Below, one piece after another: positions 15,252 through 23,290 of a stretch of DNA of 64,000 nt; position 1 is the stretch's first letter, and each line of letters starts with the position of its first letter. Made by a program: the position numbers and the translations under genes. Under the pieces are notes generated by a model. The model was not told the origin of the DNA, ran no database searches, and saw only the letters and a program-made list of their open reading frames with translations. Source of the DNA: CATOSP01 sp034422355 (GTDB lineage: Bacteria > Chloroflexota > Dehalococcoidia > Lucifugimonadales > UBA3495); assembly GCA_034422355.1 (NCBI GenBank), contig DAOUJS010000140.1, positions 15,466 to 79,465 on the forward strand. Direction: 5' to 3'.

Positions 15252-16253
15252 CTAGCCAGCGGCCAGACCGCGTACCTCTTTGGCCTTTTCCGGCAGTTCG
15301 TGGGAGGTCCAGTTCGCTCCGTCGTCCAGCGTCCCGAATACCTGGCCGTCGCGGGCTATGCAGTAGATGTGCTCCGGCGCTCTTGGGTCGATTGCCACGG
15401 ACATCATGGTAGCGTTGGCGGTGATGCCCCTGTCCACCCTCTCGAAGGTCTGGAACAGGTCTCGGCTGCGGTACAGCGCGCCCTGGGAGCTCCGCGCTGC
15501 CGCTCCGATGGACACGAACAGGGTGTTGGCGTCGTTGGGCGCAACCCGGAGGTCGCGGGTGTAGGTGATGGGCGAAAACTGGCCGAAGTCCACCGGCACC
15601 CATTCCCTGCCCCGGTCCGGGCCGATGAATGGGCCGTCGCGTGTTGTGATGTACACTGTTCGTGGCGAGGCCGCGCTGCACTGGATTCCGTGCAGGTCCA
15701 GGGTGTCCTCGTTGGGGGCCAGGGAGCCGGTGATCTCGTCCCAGGTATCGCCGCCGTCGGAGCTTCGGATGACTCCTGCCACCTCCAGGGCGGCGTACAT
15801 CTCATCAGGGTAGGTCGGGTCGGCGGCCAATGCGATTACCCTGGTGGGGAAGGCCATGGCGCATTCGTTGGAGCCCATCGTCGCGCTGAGTTTCTCCCAG
15901 GAGTCGCCTCCGTTGACGCTCCGGTATATTTCGCCCGGGGCCGTGCCGCAGTACATCACCCTGGGGTCGCCGGGCCGGAACAGGAACGACCAGACCGGCG
16001 CGCCGGAGCGAGGGTAGTCCAGCCTCTCCCAGTGAGCGCCCCTGTCGGCGCTGCGGTAGGGGCCGTCCTGGGTCCCGGCGTAAATCACTTCGGGGTTGTC
16101 GGGATGGATGGCTACGCCTGGGACGATGGGGTTTTCCGGCAGACCGTTGGTGAGTTCTTCCCACCGGTCCGACCCCGGGGCCAGCCGGTAAAGGCCGCTG
16201 GATTCCGCGCCGGCATATACGTAGGTACTGTTGCCGCTGGAAGTCATGCTCAT
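15252..16253 (-). CDS. BNR/sortilin-type beta-propeller protein
   Basis: This 333-residue protein is made of repeated blades with BNR (Asp-box) features such as YAGTQDGPYRSADRGAHWERL, GEIYRSVNGGDSWEKL and GVIRSSDGGDTWDEI. It resembles the glycosyl hydrolase/sortilin-type propellers annotated as exo-alpha-sialidase, but no sialidase catalytic residues can be identified. There is no signal peptide, so it is probably cytoplasmic. Its ATG at 16253 overlaps the purS stop by four bases (ATGA) and has GAGGAGGA just upstream, so the two are translationally coupled. The link to purine synthesis is unexplained. Confidence 0.75.
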   Translation of the reverse strand: MSMTSSGNSTYVYAGAESSGLYRLAPGSDRWEELTNGLPENPIVPGVAIHPDNPEVIYAGTQDGPYRSADRGAHWERLDYPRSGAPVWSFLFRPGDPRVMYCGTAPGEIYRSVNGGDSWEKLSATMGSNECAMAFPTRVIALAADPTYPDEMYAALEVAGVIRSSDGGDTWDEITGSLAPNEDTLDLHGIQCSAASPRTVYITTRDGPFIGPDRGREWVPVDFGQFSPITYTRDLRVAPNDANTLFVSIGAAARSSQGALYRSRDLFQTFERVDRGITANATMMSVAIDPRAPEHIYCIARDGQVFGTLDDGANWTSHELPEKAKEVRGLAAG

Positions 16254-16510
16254 TCCTCCTCTGACGTGAGTTCGAGATCGTAGCGGAACTCCTCTATGAC
16301 CGGGTTGGCAAGCAGGGTCTCACACATCCGGTTCACCAGCGAATCGGCAAGGGTCCGGTCGGTCTCGTCGATGCGCACCTCCAGGTACTTGCCGACGCGG
16401 ATGTCTGCGGCGGTTTCGAATCCCAGGTTCGTCAGTGTGGCCAAGACCGTCTGGCCTTGGGGATCGCTGACGGTGGGTTTCAGGGTTACGTAGACCTTGG
16501 CCAGAAACAA
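16250..16510 (-). CDS. purS: Phosphoribosylformylglycinamidine synthase subunit PurS
   Basis: This small structural subunit of FGAM synthase (step 4 of purine synthesis) bridges PurL and the glutaminase PurQ. It has 86 residues, the usual size, with the family pattern AKVYVTLKPTVSDPQGQTV, LGFETAADIRVGKYLEV and CETLLANPVIEEFRYDL. Its start appears to be TTG at 16510, seven bases after the stop of the DUF3105 gene. Neither purL nor purQ follows; a beta-propeller gene does, with a 4-base overlap. Confidence 0.88.
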   Translation of the reverse strand: MFLAKVYVTLKPTVSDPQGQTVLATLTNLGFETAADIRVGKYLEVRIDETDRTLADSLVNRMCETLLANPVIEEFRYDLELTSEEE

Positions 16511-16517
16511 CCCGGAC

Positions 16518-17213
16518 CTACCTGTTCATCGGGGATATGGCGGCTGCGCAGGGAATATGCTCCGGCCCCAGATTGCCGGCATAGGTCTCAAAGAACCTGG
16601 CCAGCCGGTCCCGGTCCACGCCCTGCATGGTGTCAAGCACTCCCCATGTCGCCGCGGCAACGGTGCCGGCGGGCAGCTTGTCGTAGTACCGGGTCAGCCC
16701 CCAGGCGAGGGACAAGGGGATGCTATCTATGGCGTTCCTGAGCTCCTCCACGTCCTCTTGGGTGGTCAGATTGTAGCTGACCACGATTATCCCGTGTTCC
16801 AGGTTATGGACGATGCGCTCATCGGGCAGCCCTTCCTCATAGAACCCGCACCGCGCCTGCATGTTCCAGTGGTTTCCGGAAGTGGGCGGGACGGTGTTGT
16901 ATTCCACGCTCTGGCCGTCCGGTACATGCTCATTGAGACCGGACGGCCCTACCGGCATCAACTCCTGTTTCACGCCGACGCCTTCTACATATTCGGAGGC
17001 GTTCCCGACGGTTGCATCTCTCGGCAGGAGGTTGACGAATATATCGGCGAATGCTATTCCGCCGATGACCAGGACTGCTATCACCACCGAGGCTATCAGA
17101 TACCAGATGTTGGTCTTTCTGCGGCGGGGACGAGTCATGCTCAGGGCGGCGGCTCCACCGGCCCCGCGTTGCACATTCCGCCCACGCCGTCTCCTGTGTC
17201 TTGACTCGGGCAC
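16518..17213 (-). CDS. DUF3105 single-pass membrane protein
   Basis: The protein has 231 residues with a basic N-terminus, one membrane helix (IWYLIASVVIAVLVIGGIAF) and an exported DUF3105 domain. The domain shows VPPTSGNHWNMQARCGFYEE and IVHNLEHGIIVV, the most conserved blocks of the family. The His residues in NHW and NLEHG suggest metal or ligand binding, but the function is unknown. The GTG start at 17213 has GGAGG seven bases upstream; an ATG at 17138 would remove 25 basic residues. It lies between purC and purS in the same direction. Confidence 0.8.
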   Translation of the reverse strand: MPESRHRRRRGRNVQRGAGGAAALSMTRPRRRKTNIWYLIASVVIAVLVIGGIAFADIFVNLLPRDATVGNASEYVEGVGVKQELMPVGPSGLNEHVPDGQSVEYNTVPPTSGNHWNMQARCGFYEEGLPDERIVHNLEHGIIVVSYNLTTQEDVEELRNAIDSIPLSLAWGLTRYYDKLPAGTVAAATWGVLDTMQGVDRDRLARFFETYAGNLGPEHIPCAAAISPMNR

Positions 17214-17228
17214 CGGACTTCCTCCGTT

Positions 17229-18125
17229 CTACAATTCTTGCCCCGTGATGCGGCGGTGGGCCTCCAGGTAGCGTTCCGAAGTCTTCTCCACGATGTCCTG
17301 GGGCAGCTCCGGGGCAGGGGGTTCGTGGTCCCAGCCCTGGTCCGTGAGCCAGTCGCGGACGAACTGCTTGTCGAAGCTGGGTAATGACTTGCCCGGTTCG
17401 TAACCCTCCGGGTCCCAGAACCGGCTGGAGTCGGGGGTAAGCAGTTCGTCTATAAGGATCAACTCTCCGTGCAGCAGGCCAAACTCCAGCTTGGTATCAG
17501 CCAGAATGACGCCTCTGTCCCTGGCGTAGTCGTGGCCGAACAGGTACACGGCCTTGGTCAAGTCTTCCAGTCTCTTGGCCAATTCGGGTCCCACCATCTC
17601 CACCACTTCGGCCTCGGACATGTTCTCGTCGTGGCCCTCTTCGGCCTTGGTGGTGGGGGTGAAGAGGGGCTCCGGGAAACGCTGTCCGTCCACCAGGCCC
17701 TCGGGCATCTGCCTGCCGGACACGGTGCCGCTACGGCGGTACTCGGCCCAGGCGGAGCCGGTGATGTAGCCGCGAACGACGCATTCTATGTCGATGCGCT
17801 CGGCCTTCCTGACGACCATTGCCTGCCCGCGCACGTCTTCCGGCAGCCCGGACAGGAACTCGTTCCCCCCGAACCGGGATGCCAGGTCGGGGACTTCGGC
17901 CAGCGCCAGCAGGTGGTTCGGCACCAGGTGGCGGGTCTTGTCAAACCAGAAGCCGGACAGCCGGTTCAGCACCCGGCCCTTGTTGGGAATTCCTGTGGGC
18001 AGGACCACGTCAAAGGCGGAGATGCGGTCGGTGGTCACCATCAGAAGCATATCATCGTCTATCGCATAGGTGTCGCGCACCTTGCCTCGGTGGATCCGGT
18101 TCGGTAGGGGGGTCTCCAGAAGCAT
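17229..18125 (-). CDS. purC: Phosphoribosylaminoimidazole-succinocarboxamide synthase
   Basis: SAICAR synthetase joins CAIR and aspartate using ATP. It has 298 residues. The N-terminal RGKVRDTYAI (from residue 13), TTDRISAFDVVLPTGIPNKG, CVVRGYITGSAWAEYRRSGT and ILADTKLEFGL are family hallmarks. The ATG at 18125 follows GGAAGGAG. It is longer than the short (~240-residue) bacterial form and resembles the ~300-residue form seen in many Chloroflexota and eukaryotes. It is downstream of purB with a 45-base gap. Confidence 0.94.
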   Translation of the reverse strand: MLLETPLPNRIHRGKVRDTYAIDDDMLLMVTTDRISAFDVVLPTGIPNKGRVLNRLSGFWFDKTRHLVPNHLLALAEVPDLASRFGGNEFLSGLPEDVRGQAMVVRKAERIDIECVVRGYITGSAWAEYRRSGTVSGRQMPEGLVDGQRFPEPLFTPTTKAEEGHDENMSEAEVVEMVGPELAKRLEDLTKAVYLFGHDYARDRGVILADTKLEFGLLHGELILIDELLTPDSSRFWDPEGYEPGKSLPSFDKQFVRDWLTDQGWDHEPPAPELPQDIVEKTSERYLEAHRRITGQEL

Positions 18126-18170
18126 CTGTCACTCCTTCCACATGGCCGATGGCCTGGTTTTTGTTGTTGG

Positions 18171-19481
18171 TCAGACGGGGACTTGGGCTTGCATAAGCCC
18201 CAAACGCTGGAACGTGTCGTCAACGTAGCGGGTGTAATAGCCGTAGTCGAAGAAATCGTCCACCTCCTTGCTGGACAGATATGGCGAGACTTCCGGGTCG
18301 GACCTGATCAGGTCCCGGAAGTCCTCGCCGTAGTCCCAACCGCGCATGGCGTTCCGTTGCACGATGGCGTAGGCGTCCTCCCGGGCCATTCCCTTGTCCA
18401 CAAGGGCCAGAAGCACCCGCTGGCTGAAGACGAGGCCCTTGGTGCCTTCGACGTTGGCCCACATCCGGTCAGGGTAGACGCGCAGGTCGGCTACGACGCG
18501 GGTGAATATGCTCAGGATGTAGTCCAAGGCCAGGCAGGCGTCGGGAAGGATGATCCGCTCCGCGGAAGAATGGCTGATGTCCCGCTCCCCCCAGAGCGCC
18601 ACATTTTCCAGCGCGGTTACGCTGTGGCCGCGGACCAGCCGTGCCAGTCCGCAGATGCGCTCGGCCAGCTCGGGATTGCGCTTGTGGGGCATGGACGACG
18701 ACCCCTTCTGCCCCTCGTCGAACGGTTCTTCCAACTCCCGTATTTCGGTGCGCTGGAGAGACCGTATCTCGGTGGCGAACTTCTCCAGCGACGCGGCGAT
18801 GAGGGCGAGGGTCTGGATGAAGTGGGCGTAGCGGTCGCGCTGCACGATCTGGTTGGAGACCGCAGCCACTTCCAGTCCCAGCCGCTCGCATACCCGGTCC
18901 TCCACCGATGGCGGTACGGTAGCGTGGGTGCCCACTGCGCCGGAAATCTTGCCGACTCGGACGGTCTCAAGCGCGTCCACCAATCGGCCCCGCTGGCGCC
19001 GCATCTCCTCCCACCACAGTGCCATCTTGAGCCCGAATGTGATGGGTTCGGCGTGGACGCCGTGGGTGCGGCCCATCATCACCGTGTCCTTGTAGCGGAC
19101 GGCCAGGTTCTCCAGGGCTGTGATGGCTTCGTCCATGTCCTGGAGCAGCAGGTCCCCGGCCTCGGCCAGTTGCAGGCCCAGGGCGGTATCCAGCTTGTCC
19201 GAGGACGTGAGTCCCAGGTGGAGCCAGCGGCCTTCCGGCCCGATACCCTCCGTAATGGAGGAAAGGAAAGCGTTGGTCTCATGGCGCACGGTGGCGAGAA
19301 TGTCCATCATGCGCTGGTGGTCGTACTTGGCATGGCGCAGCCGCTCCATATCTTCAAGGGGAATGACCCCTTCCTCGGTCCAGGCTTCGCACACTGCCAG
19401 TTCCACCTTCAGCCATAACTGGTACTTGTGCTCCTCCGACCACACATGCTTCATGGCGGGGCGGGAATACCGGTCGATCAC
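18171..19481 (-). CDS. purB: Adenylosuccinate lyase
   Basis: PurB catalyses two eliminations of fumarate: SAICAR to AICAR, and adenylosuccinate to AMP. It has 436 residues. The fumarase/aspartase signature SSSMPHKRNP is at 261-270, in the flexible loop with the catalytic serine. MMGRTHGVHAEPITFG carries the conserved histidine, and TSSDKLDTALGLQL is typical. The GTG start at 19481 has AGGAGG seven bases upstream. It is followed by purC, the preceding pathway step, in the same direction. Confidence 0.95.
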   Translation of the reverse strand: MIDRYSRPAMKHVWSEEHKYQLWLKVELAVCEAWTEEGVIPLEDMERLRHAKYDHQRMMDILATVRHETNAFLSSITEGIGPEGRWLHLGLTSSDKLDTALGLQLAEAGDLLLQDMDEAITALENLAVRYKDTVMMGRTHGVHAEPITFGLKMALWWEEMRRQRGRLVDALETVRVGKISGAVGTHATVPPSVEDRVCERLGLEVAAVSNQIVQRDRYAHFIQTLALIAASLEKFATEIRSLQRTEIRELEEPFDEGQKGSSSMPHKRNPELAERICGLARLVRGHSVTALENVALWGERDISHSSAERIILPDACLALDYILSIFTRVVADLRVYPDRMWANVEGTKGLVFSQRVLLALVDKGMAREDAYAIVQRNAMRGWDYGEDFRDLIRSDPEVSPYLSSKEVDDFFDYGYYTRYVDDTFQRLGLMQAQVPV

Positions 19482-19601
19482 TGGCGACCCTCCTTAACTA
19501 TTTAGCGGGACCTGGCGTGCCTGCCGCGGTTGTGCCCGTCCTTCCCGGGGACGGTCCAATGCGCCTCTCCCTGGCCGGCATAGCCGTATGTGGCGACGTT
19601 C

Positions 19602-20300
19602 TCAGGTGCCCCTTGTCCCATCGTTGACGCATTCCTGCACGGCGGTCAGCACGTCCTTGAAGTCCTCGAAATGCCGGAAGGGTATGCCGGTACGGGAGCA
19701 CTCTTCAGCCAGGGAGCGGTGGGCAAACACAAGGTCAGCCCTTTCCGCAGCCTCGAAGTCGGACATGCCGTCGCCGATATATATGATGTAGTAACCCTGT
19801 TCCCGGAACTGGTCCACGATGAGTCCCTTGGAGTTGCCCATGCGTTCCATTCCGGGACGGACAAACCGGTACTCGTAGGAAATGCCTTCGGGGGTAAAGT
19901 CGGTCTCTACCGCGTACACGGGCACTTGGGTCAGCCCGCTGCCCTCGATGAGCGCCTTGACGTAGAAGTCCAGCCCCGCGCTCACCACTGCCATCGGGAC
20001 TTCCCGCTCCCGGCAATAGTCCCAGAGTTCGCCGAAATAGGGCCGAAGGCGGGCGTTCTGCCGGACGTACTCCGCCATGTCCGACCGGCTGGCGCGGATG
20101 CTGTTGAAGGCGATCTCCTGGTATTCCTTCAGGGTGAACTCCCCATCCCGGAAACGCCTCCTCACGTCCTCCCAGCTAGGGTCCGCAAACCTGTTCAGGA
20201 GGAGCTCGGCCACGTTTTCGACGGCGGCGGTGTCGTCGAAATCGGTGAGCACCGCCGGACAGGACCTAGCGTTCGCGGAGTTGCTGCCGGTACTGTTCAT
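19602..20300 (-). CDS. HAD-superfamily phosphatase (MtnX/phosphoserine-phosphatase-like)
   Basis: This is a probable small-molecule phosphatase of 232 residues. The nucleophile motif DFDDT has D20 and D22, the cap region is helical, motif II lies around VVSAGLDFYVKALI, and motif IV is IGDGMSDFEAA. This is closest to the MtnX/PSP-like subgroup, which includes the methionine-salvage HK-MTPenyl-1-P phosphatase, but no other salvage gene is nearby, so I give no symbol. Its start overlaps the end of purE by 35 bases, implying coupling; a purine-related phosphate ester is a speculative substrate. Confidence 0.75.
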   Translation of the reverse strand: MNSTGSNSANARSCPAVLTDFDDTAAVENVAELLLNRFADPSWEDVRRRFRDGEFTLKEYQEIAFNSIRASRSDMAEYVRQNARLRPYFGELWDYCREREVPMAVVSAGLDFYVKALIEGSGLTQVPVYAVETDFTPEGISYEYRFVRPGMERMGNSKGLIVDQFREQGYYIIYIGDGMSDFEAAERADLVFAHRSLAEECSRTGIPFRHFEDFKDVLTAVQECVNDGTRGT

Positions 20301-20724
20301 AAGCTTGTCTGATTTCGTCGTACTTCAAGCCCAGGATTTCGGCGGCGAAGAAAGCGGCGTTGCGCGCTCCCCATGACCCGACGGCCATGCAGGCGACGGG
20401 TATTCCCGGGGGCATCTGCGAGGTCGCCAGCAGGGCGTCCATCCCCTTGATTTCACTCGACGCAAGCGGCACTCCGATCACGGGGAGGGTGGTCCAGGAC
20501 GCGAGCACTCCCCCCAGGGCCGCCGAACCTCCCGCGGCGGCGATGAGTACCTCCAGCCCCCGGTCCCGGGCGGAAGTGGCGTATTCCTGTACCCGCTCAG
20601 GAGTCCGATGGGCCGACATAACGCGGACTTCGTAGTCGATTTTCAGTTGTTCCAGTGTGTCTACTGTGTCCTTAACCACCGGTTCATCGGTGGCGCTACC
20701 CATGATAACACCAACTAATGGCAA
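20266..20724 (-). CDS. purE: 5-(carboxyamino)imidazole ribonucleotide mutase
   Basis: PurE converts N5-CAIR to CAIR. It has 152 residues. The phosphate-binding MGSATDEPV at the N-terminus and MSAHRTPERV are the diagnostic motifs, followed by VLIAAAGGSAALGGVLAS and IGVPLASSEIKGMDALL. The TTG start at 20724 (MPLVGVIMGS) is supported by GGGAGG eight bases upstream. The ATPase partner PurK is not adjacent. The HAD phosphatase gene begins inside the last 35 bases. Confidence 0.93.
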   Translation of the reverse strand: MPLVGVIMGSATDEPVVKDTVDTLEQLKIDYEVRVMSAHRTPERVQEYATSARDRGLEVLIAAAGGSAALGGVLASWTTLPVIGVPLASSEIKGMDALLATSQMPPGIPVACMAVGSWGARNAAFFAAEILGLKYDEIRQAYEQYRQQLRER

Positions 20725-20744
20725 AGCCCGAACCTCCCTGCCGT

Positions 20745-20767
20745 GATTCCCGACAAAGCGGGGAATC
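20745..20767. repeat. REP-like palindrome, copy 1
   Basis: GATTCCCGACAAAGCGGGGA and the next bases form a short palindrome of the ATTCCCGCnnAAGCGGGAAT type. Similar copies lie at 29422-29444 and 61578-61599, all intergenic. Confidence 0.6.
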
Positions 20768-20787
20768 TATGATAACTTTTTTCATGC

Positions 20788-20811
20788 CCCCTCTCCATTG
20801 AAGGAGAGGGG
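20788..20811. other. Perfect hairpin between acidic gene and purE
   Basis: The arms CCCCTCTCC (20788-20796) and GGAGAGGGG (20803-20811) enclose a 6-base loop. On the minus strand the hairpin follows the stop of the acidic coiled-coil gene only if read the other way; for minus-strand transcription it lies upstream of that gene's stop at 20818 by a few bases. No strong T-tract follows on either side, so terminator function is uncertain. Confidence 0.4.
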
Positions 20812-20817
20812 TTTCCC

Positions 20818-21264
20818 TTAGATTTCCAGTTCGTCCCGGAACGCCTGCATCAGCGCTGCCTCCAGAGCCTCGCGCTCAGGACGGATGTCGACGCCGTTGA
20901 CCTGCAGGAACGGGCCGTCGTCCGACACCCCCACGTCGATGGCAATTTCCCGCTCGCCCCCTTCGTCCCAGGAGAGGATTGCGGCGATTGCGTCCCCCTC
21001 TTCTTCATCCTCTTCCCCGTCTATGACAATGTCCTCCTCCTCTTCCTCCCAGGATGTGATGGTCTCGACCTCGCCCGAGCCATCCAGCAGGACGGTGTTC
21101 ATATCCTCCAGAAGGGCGGAGACGGCGAGTTCTTCGGCCATCTTGGAAATCTCCTCACGCTCCCGGCGGATGTCAGCCTCCTCTTCTTCGGCCAGACGCC
21201 GCCGTTCATCCCGGATGTCCGCCAACTCTCCCTTCAATTCCGCCAGCGAGTCTTGCCATGCCAT
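20818..21264 (-). CDS. Acidic coiled-coil protein of unknown function
   Basis: I do not recognise a family. From the ATG at 21264 (GGAG eight bases upstream) the product has 148 residues. A helix rich in Glu/Arg (LAELKGELADIRDERRRL, then EEEADIRREREEI) is followed by two very acidic runs (EEEEEDIVIDGEEDEEEG) and a short folded end (REIAIDVGVSDDGPFLQVNG). It is cytoplasmic and strongly negatively charged. It lies inside the minus-strand purine cluster between purD and purE, so it is probably co-transcribed with them. Alternative starts are 21270 and 21282. Confidence 0.6.
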   Translation of the reverse strand: MAWQDSLAELKGELADIRDERRRLAEEEEADIRREREEISKMAEELAVSALLEDMNTVLLDGSGEVETITSWEEEEEDIVIDGEEDEEEGDAIAAILSWDEGGEREIAIDVGVSDDGPFLQVNGVDIRPEREALEAALMQAFRDELEI

Positions 21265-21320
21265 AGACATCACTCCAACCATTTCGACGAATTGGATATA
21301 CTCCTGCCGGTCATCTGGAA

Positions 21321-21881
21321 TCAGCCGGCGTCGCGTCTGCGGGGCCGCGTATTCGCAAAGGCGAACTCATCCACAAGCCGGAAGTCCGGCAGTCCAGCCC
21401 GGACGCGCACTACCTGTAACGCATCCAGCAGGTCAATGTAACCCATGCCAAGGTTTCTGCCCCGCAGACCAGGGTGATACAGCCCCACCATGCGCAGTAG
21501 CCGTTCCGAATAGGGCGTCCACATGGCGAACAGGCCCGGGTCTCGCAAACACATCATGTAGGAGACGAACTGTTTGCCTGCCCCCGCCAGCTTGAACCCG
21601 CCATCGTCCGCTGCGCACTCCTGGAACCGTCCCTCCAGCTTGGTCGCATCGTAGAGGAGAAAGTCCAGGGACTCCCGGACCTCATCAATCGAGTTCAGTT
21701 TGAATTCCCTGGACTGGCTAGACCCGGAACCACGGTACAGGTCCGAAGCCTGCTTTTCCGTAAGACCGGGCAACGCTCCCGCGGTGAGCCACGACGAGAA
21801 CTCCTCCGTGCGCGTCCAGCGCCGCTTGCGGTAGGATTCCAGCCTGCCCTCTTCAAGGGCTGCACGGTAGGTCTCGACCAA
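21321..21881 (-). CDS. Hypothetical helical protein in the purine cluster
   Basis: The product has 186 residues and is soluble. The segments EEFSSWLTAGALPGLTEKQA, FKLNSIDEVRESLDFLLY and GKQFVSYMMCLRDPGLFAMW look like a conserved helical module; I have the impression of similar modules in restriction-associated or uncharacterised proteins but cannot name a family. The start appears to be TTG at 21881 with no clear ribosome-binding site. It begins 35 bases after the purD stop in the same direction, so co-transcription is likely. Confidence 0.55.
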   Translation of the reverse strand: MVETYRAALEEGRLESYRKRRWTRTEEFSSWLTAGALPGLTEKQASDLYRGSGSSQSREFKLNSIDEVRESLDFLLYDATKLEGRFQECAADDGGFKLAGAGKQFVSYMMCLRDPGLFAMWTPYSERLLRMVGLYHPGLRGRNLGMGYIDLLDALQVVRVRAGLPDFRLVDEFAFANTRPRRRDAG

Positions 21882-21916
21882 GGGCGTCCAGTTTACCGTT
21901 GCGCGCTCGCGGGTTG

Positions 21917-23200
21917 CTATGTGAACACCCTCCCCTCCACGGCGGCTATGTCCGTGCGGTAGTAGGCCCCATCGAAGGAGATTTCCCGCACTCCATGATA
22001 CGCCGCAGACCGGGCTTGTGCCAGAGAATCGCCGCTGCCGACCACGGTCAGAACGCGTCCTCCGGCGGTGACGGTCTTGGACTCGTCGCCATGGACAAGA
22101 CGGGTCCCGGCTTGGAATACCAAGGTGTCCAGCCTATTATCGAACAGTCCGTCAATCTCCAACCCGGTGCGGTAGTCTCCGGGGTAACCACCGGAGACCA
22201 TAACGACTCCGACGTGAGGCCGGTCGCTCCATTCGACGGTCATCGAGTCCAAGCGTCCTTCAATGCAGGCGGTCATAAGCTCAAGAGGGTCGGTCAGAAG
22301 CTGGGGCAACACCACCTGGGCTTCCGGGTCTCCCAACCGGCAGTTGAACTCCAGGACCTTGGGACCGTCGGGTGTCAGCATTATGCCGGCGTACAGCGTT
22401 CCCTTGAAGGGCGTGCCCCGGTCGGCCATCGCCTTGATTACCGGCTCCATGATGGAGTGATTGATCTCCCGGCACAGGTCGCCAGTCCAGAAATCAGGCG
22501 GCGCGAAGGAACCCATGCCTCCGGTGTTGGGTCCTTCGTCGTTGTCACCGATGCGCTTGTAATCGCAGGCAGCGACCAACGGGGAGATATGGACCCCGTC
22601 GCAGAATGCGAACACACTTACCTCGGGGCCGGTGAGCATTTCCTCGATAACAACGGTCTCTCCCGACTTGCCGAATACGCGCCCGGTCATGCAGGCCCGC
22701 ACCGCATCCGCCGCATCCTCGGGACCGGGACACATGGCCACGCCCTTACCGGCCGCAAGCCCGTTGGCCTTAACCACCACCGGACCACCGTGGCGGCGCA
22801 GGAACTCCAGGGCGTCCTGCTCCTCGTGGAATGTGCGAAAATCAGGGCATGGAACGTCTGCGTCTCGCATAAGTTCCAGGGCAAAGCTCTTGCTGGCCTC
22901 GATCTGGGCCGCCGCCGCATCGGGTCCGAAAGCGGGGATTCCAACTGACGCAAGCCGGTCCACTAACCCCGCGGCCAGCGGAGCTTCCGGACCTACCACG
23001 ACCAGGTCGGCGTTGAGACTCTTGGCTGCCTCTTCAAGCCCGTCCAGGTCTTCCGGGGCAACATCATCCAAGTTCTCGGCGATTCGGGCCGTGCCCCCGT
23101 TGCCGTTGGCAACCCACAGCCGGGTCAACGCCGGGCTTTTGCGCAACCGCCAGGCCAGGGCATGTTCGCGGCCCCCGGATCCAACCAGCAGGACTCTCAC
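21917..23200 (-). CDS. purD: Phosphoribosylamine-glycine ligase
   Basis: GAR synthetase, the second step of purine synthesis, couples phosphoribosylamine and glycine with ATP. It has 427 residues. The N-domain begins MRVLLVGSGGREHALAWRL. The ATP-grasp region includes GGPVVVKANGLAAGKGVAMC, and GPKVLEFNCRLGDPEAQVVL is the metal-binding block of the family. Its start is GTG at 23200. It lies between guaA and the hypothetical gene at 21321-21881. Confidence 0.95.
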   Translation of the reverse strand: MRVLLVGSGGREHALAWRLRKSPALTRLWVANGNGGTARIAENLDDVAPEDLDGLEEAAKSLNADLVVVGPEAPLAAGLVDRLASVGIPAFGPDAAAAQIEASKSFALELMRDADVPCPDFRTFHEEQDALEFLRRHGGPVVVKANGLAAGKGVAMCPGPEDAADAVRACMTGRVFGKSGETVVIEEMLTGPEVSVFAFCDGVHISPLVAACDYKRIGDNDEGPNTGGMGSFAPPDFWTGDLCREINHSIMEPVIKAMADRGTPFKGTLYAGIMLTPDGPKVLEFNCRLGDPEAQVVLPQLLTDPLELMTACIEGRLDSMTVEWSDRPHVGVVMVSGGYPGDYRTGLEIDGLFDNRLDTLVFQAGTRLVHGDESKTVTAGGRVLTVVGSGDSLAQARSAAYHGVREISFDGAYYRTDIAAVEGRVFT

Positions 23201-23290
23201 TGAAGCACCATTACACGGTTAGCCAACATGTTCCTCAAGACTGTAATGATGGGTCCAGCGCCTCGGCAGGGCCGTCACTCCCATTCGCTG

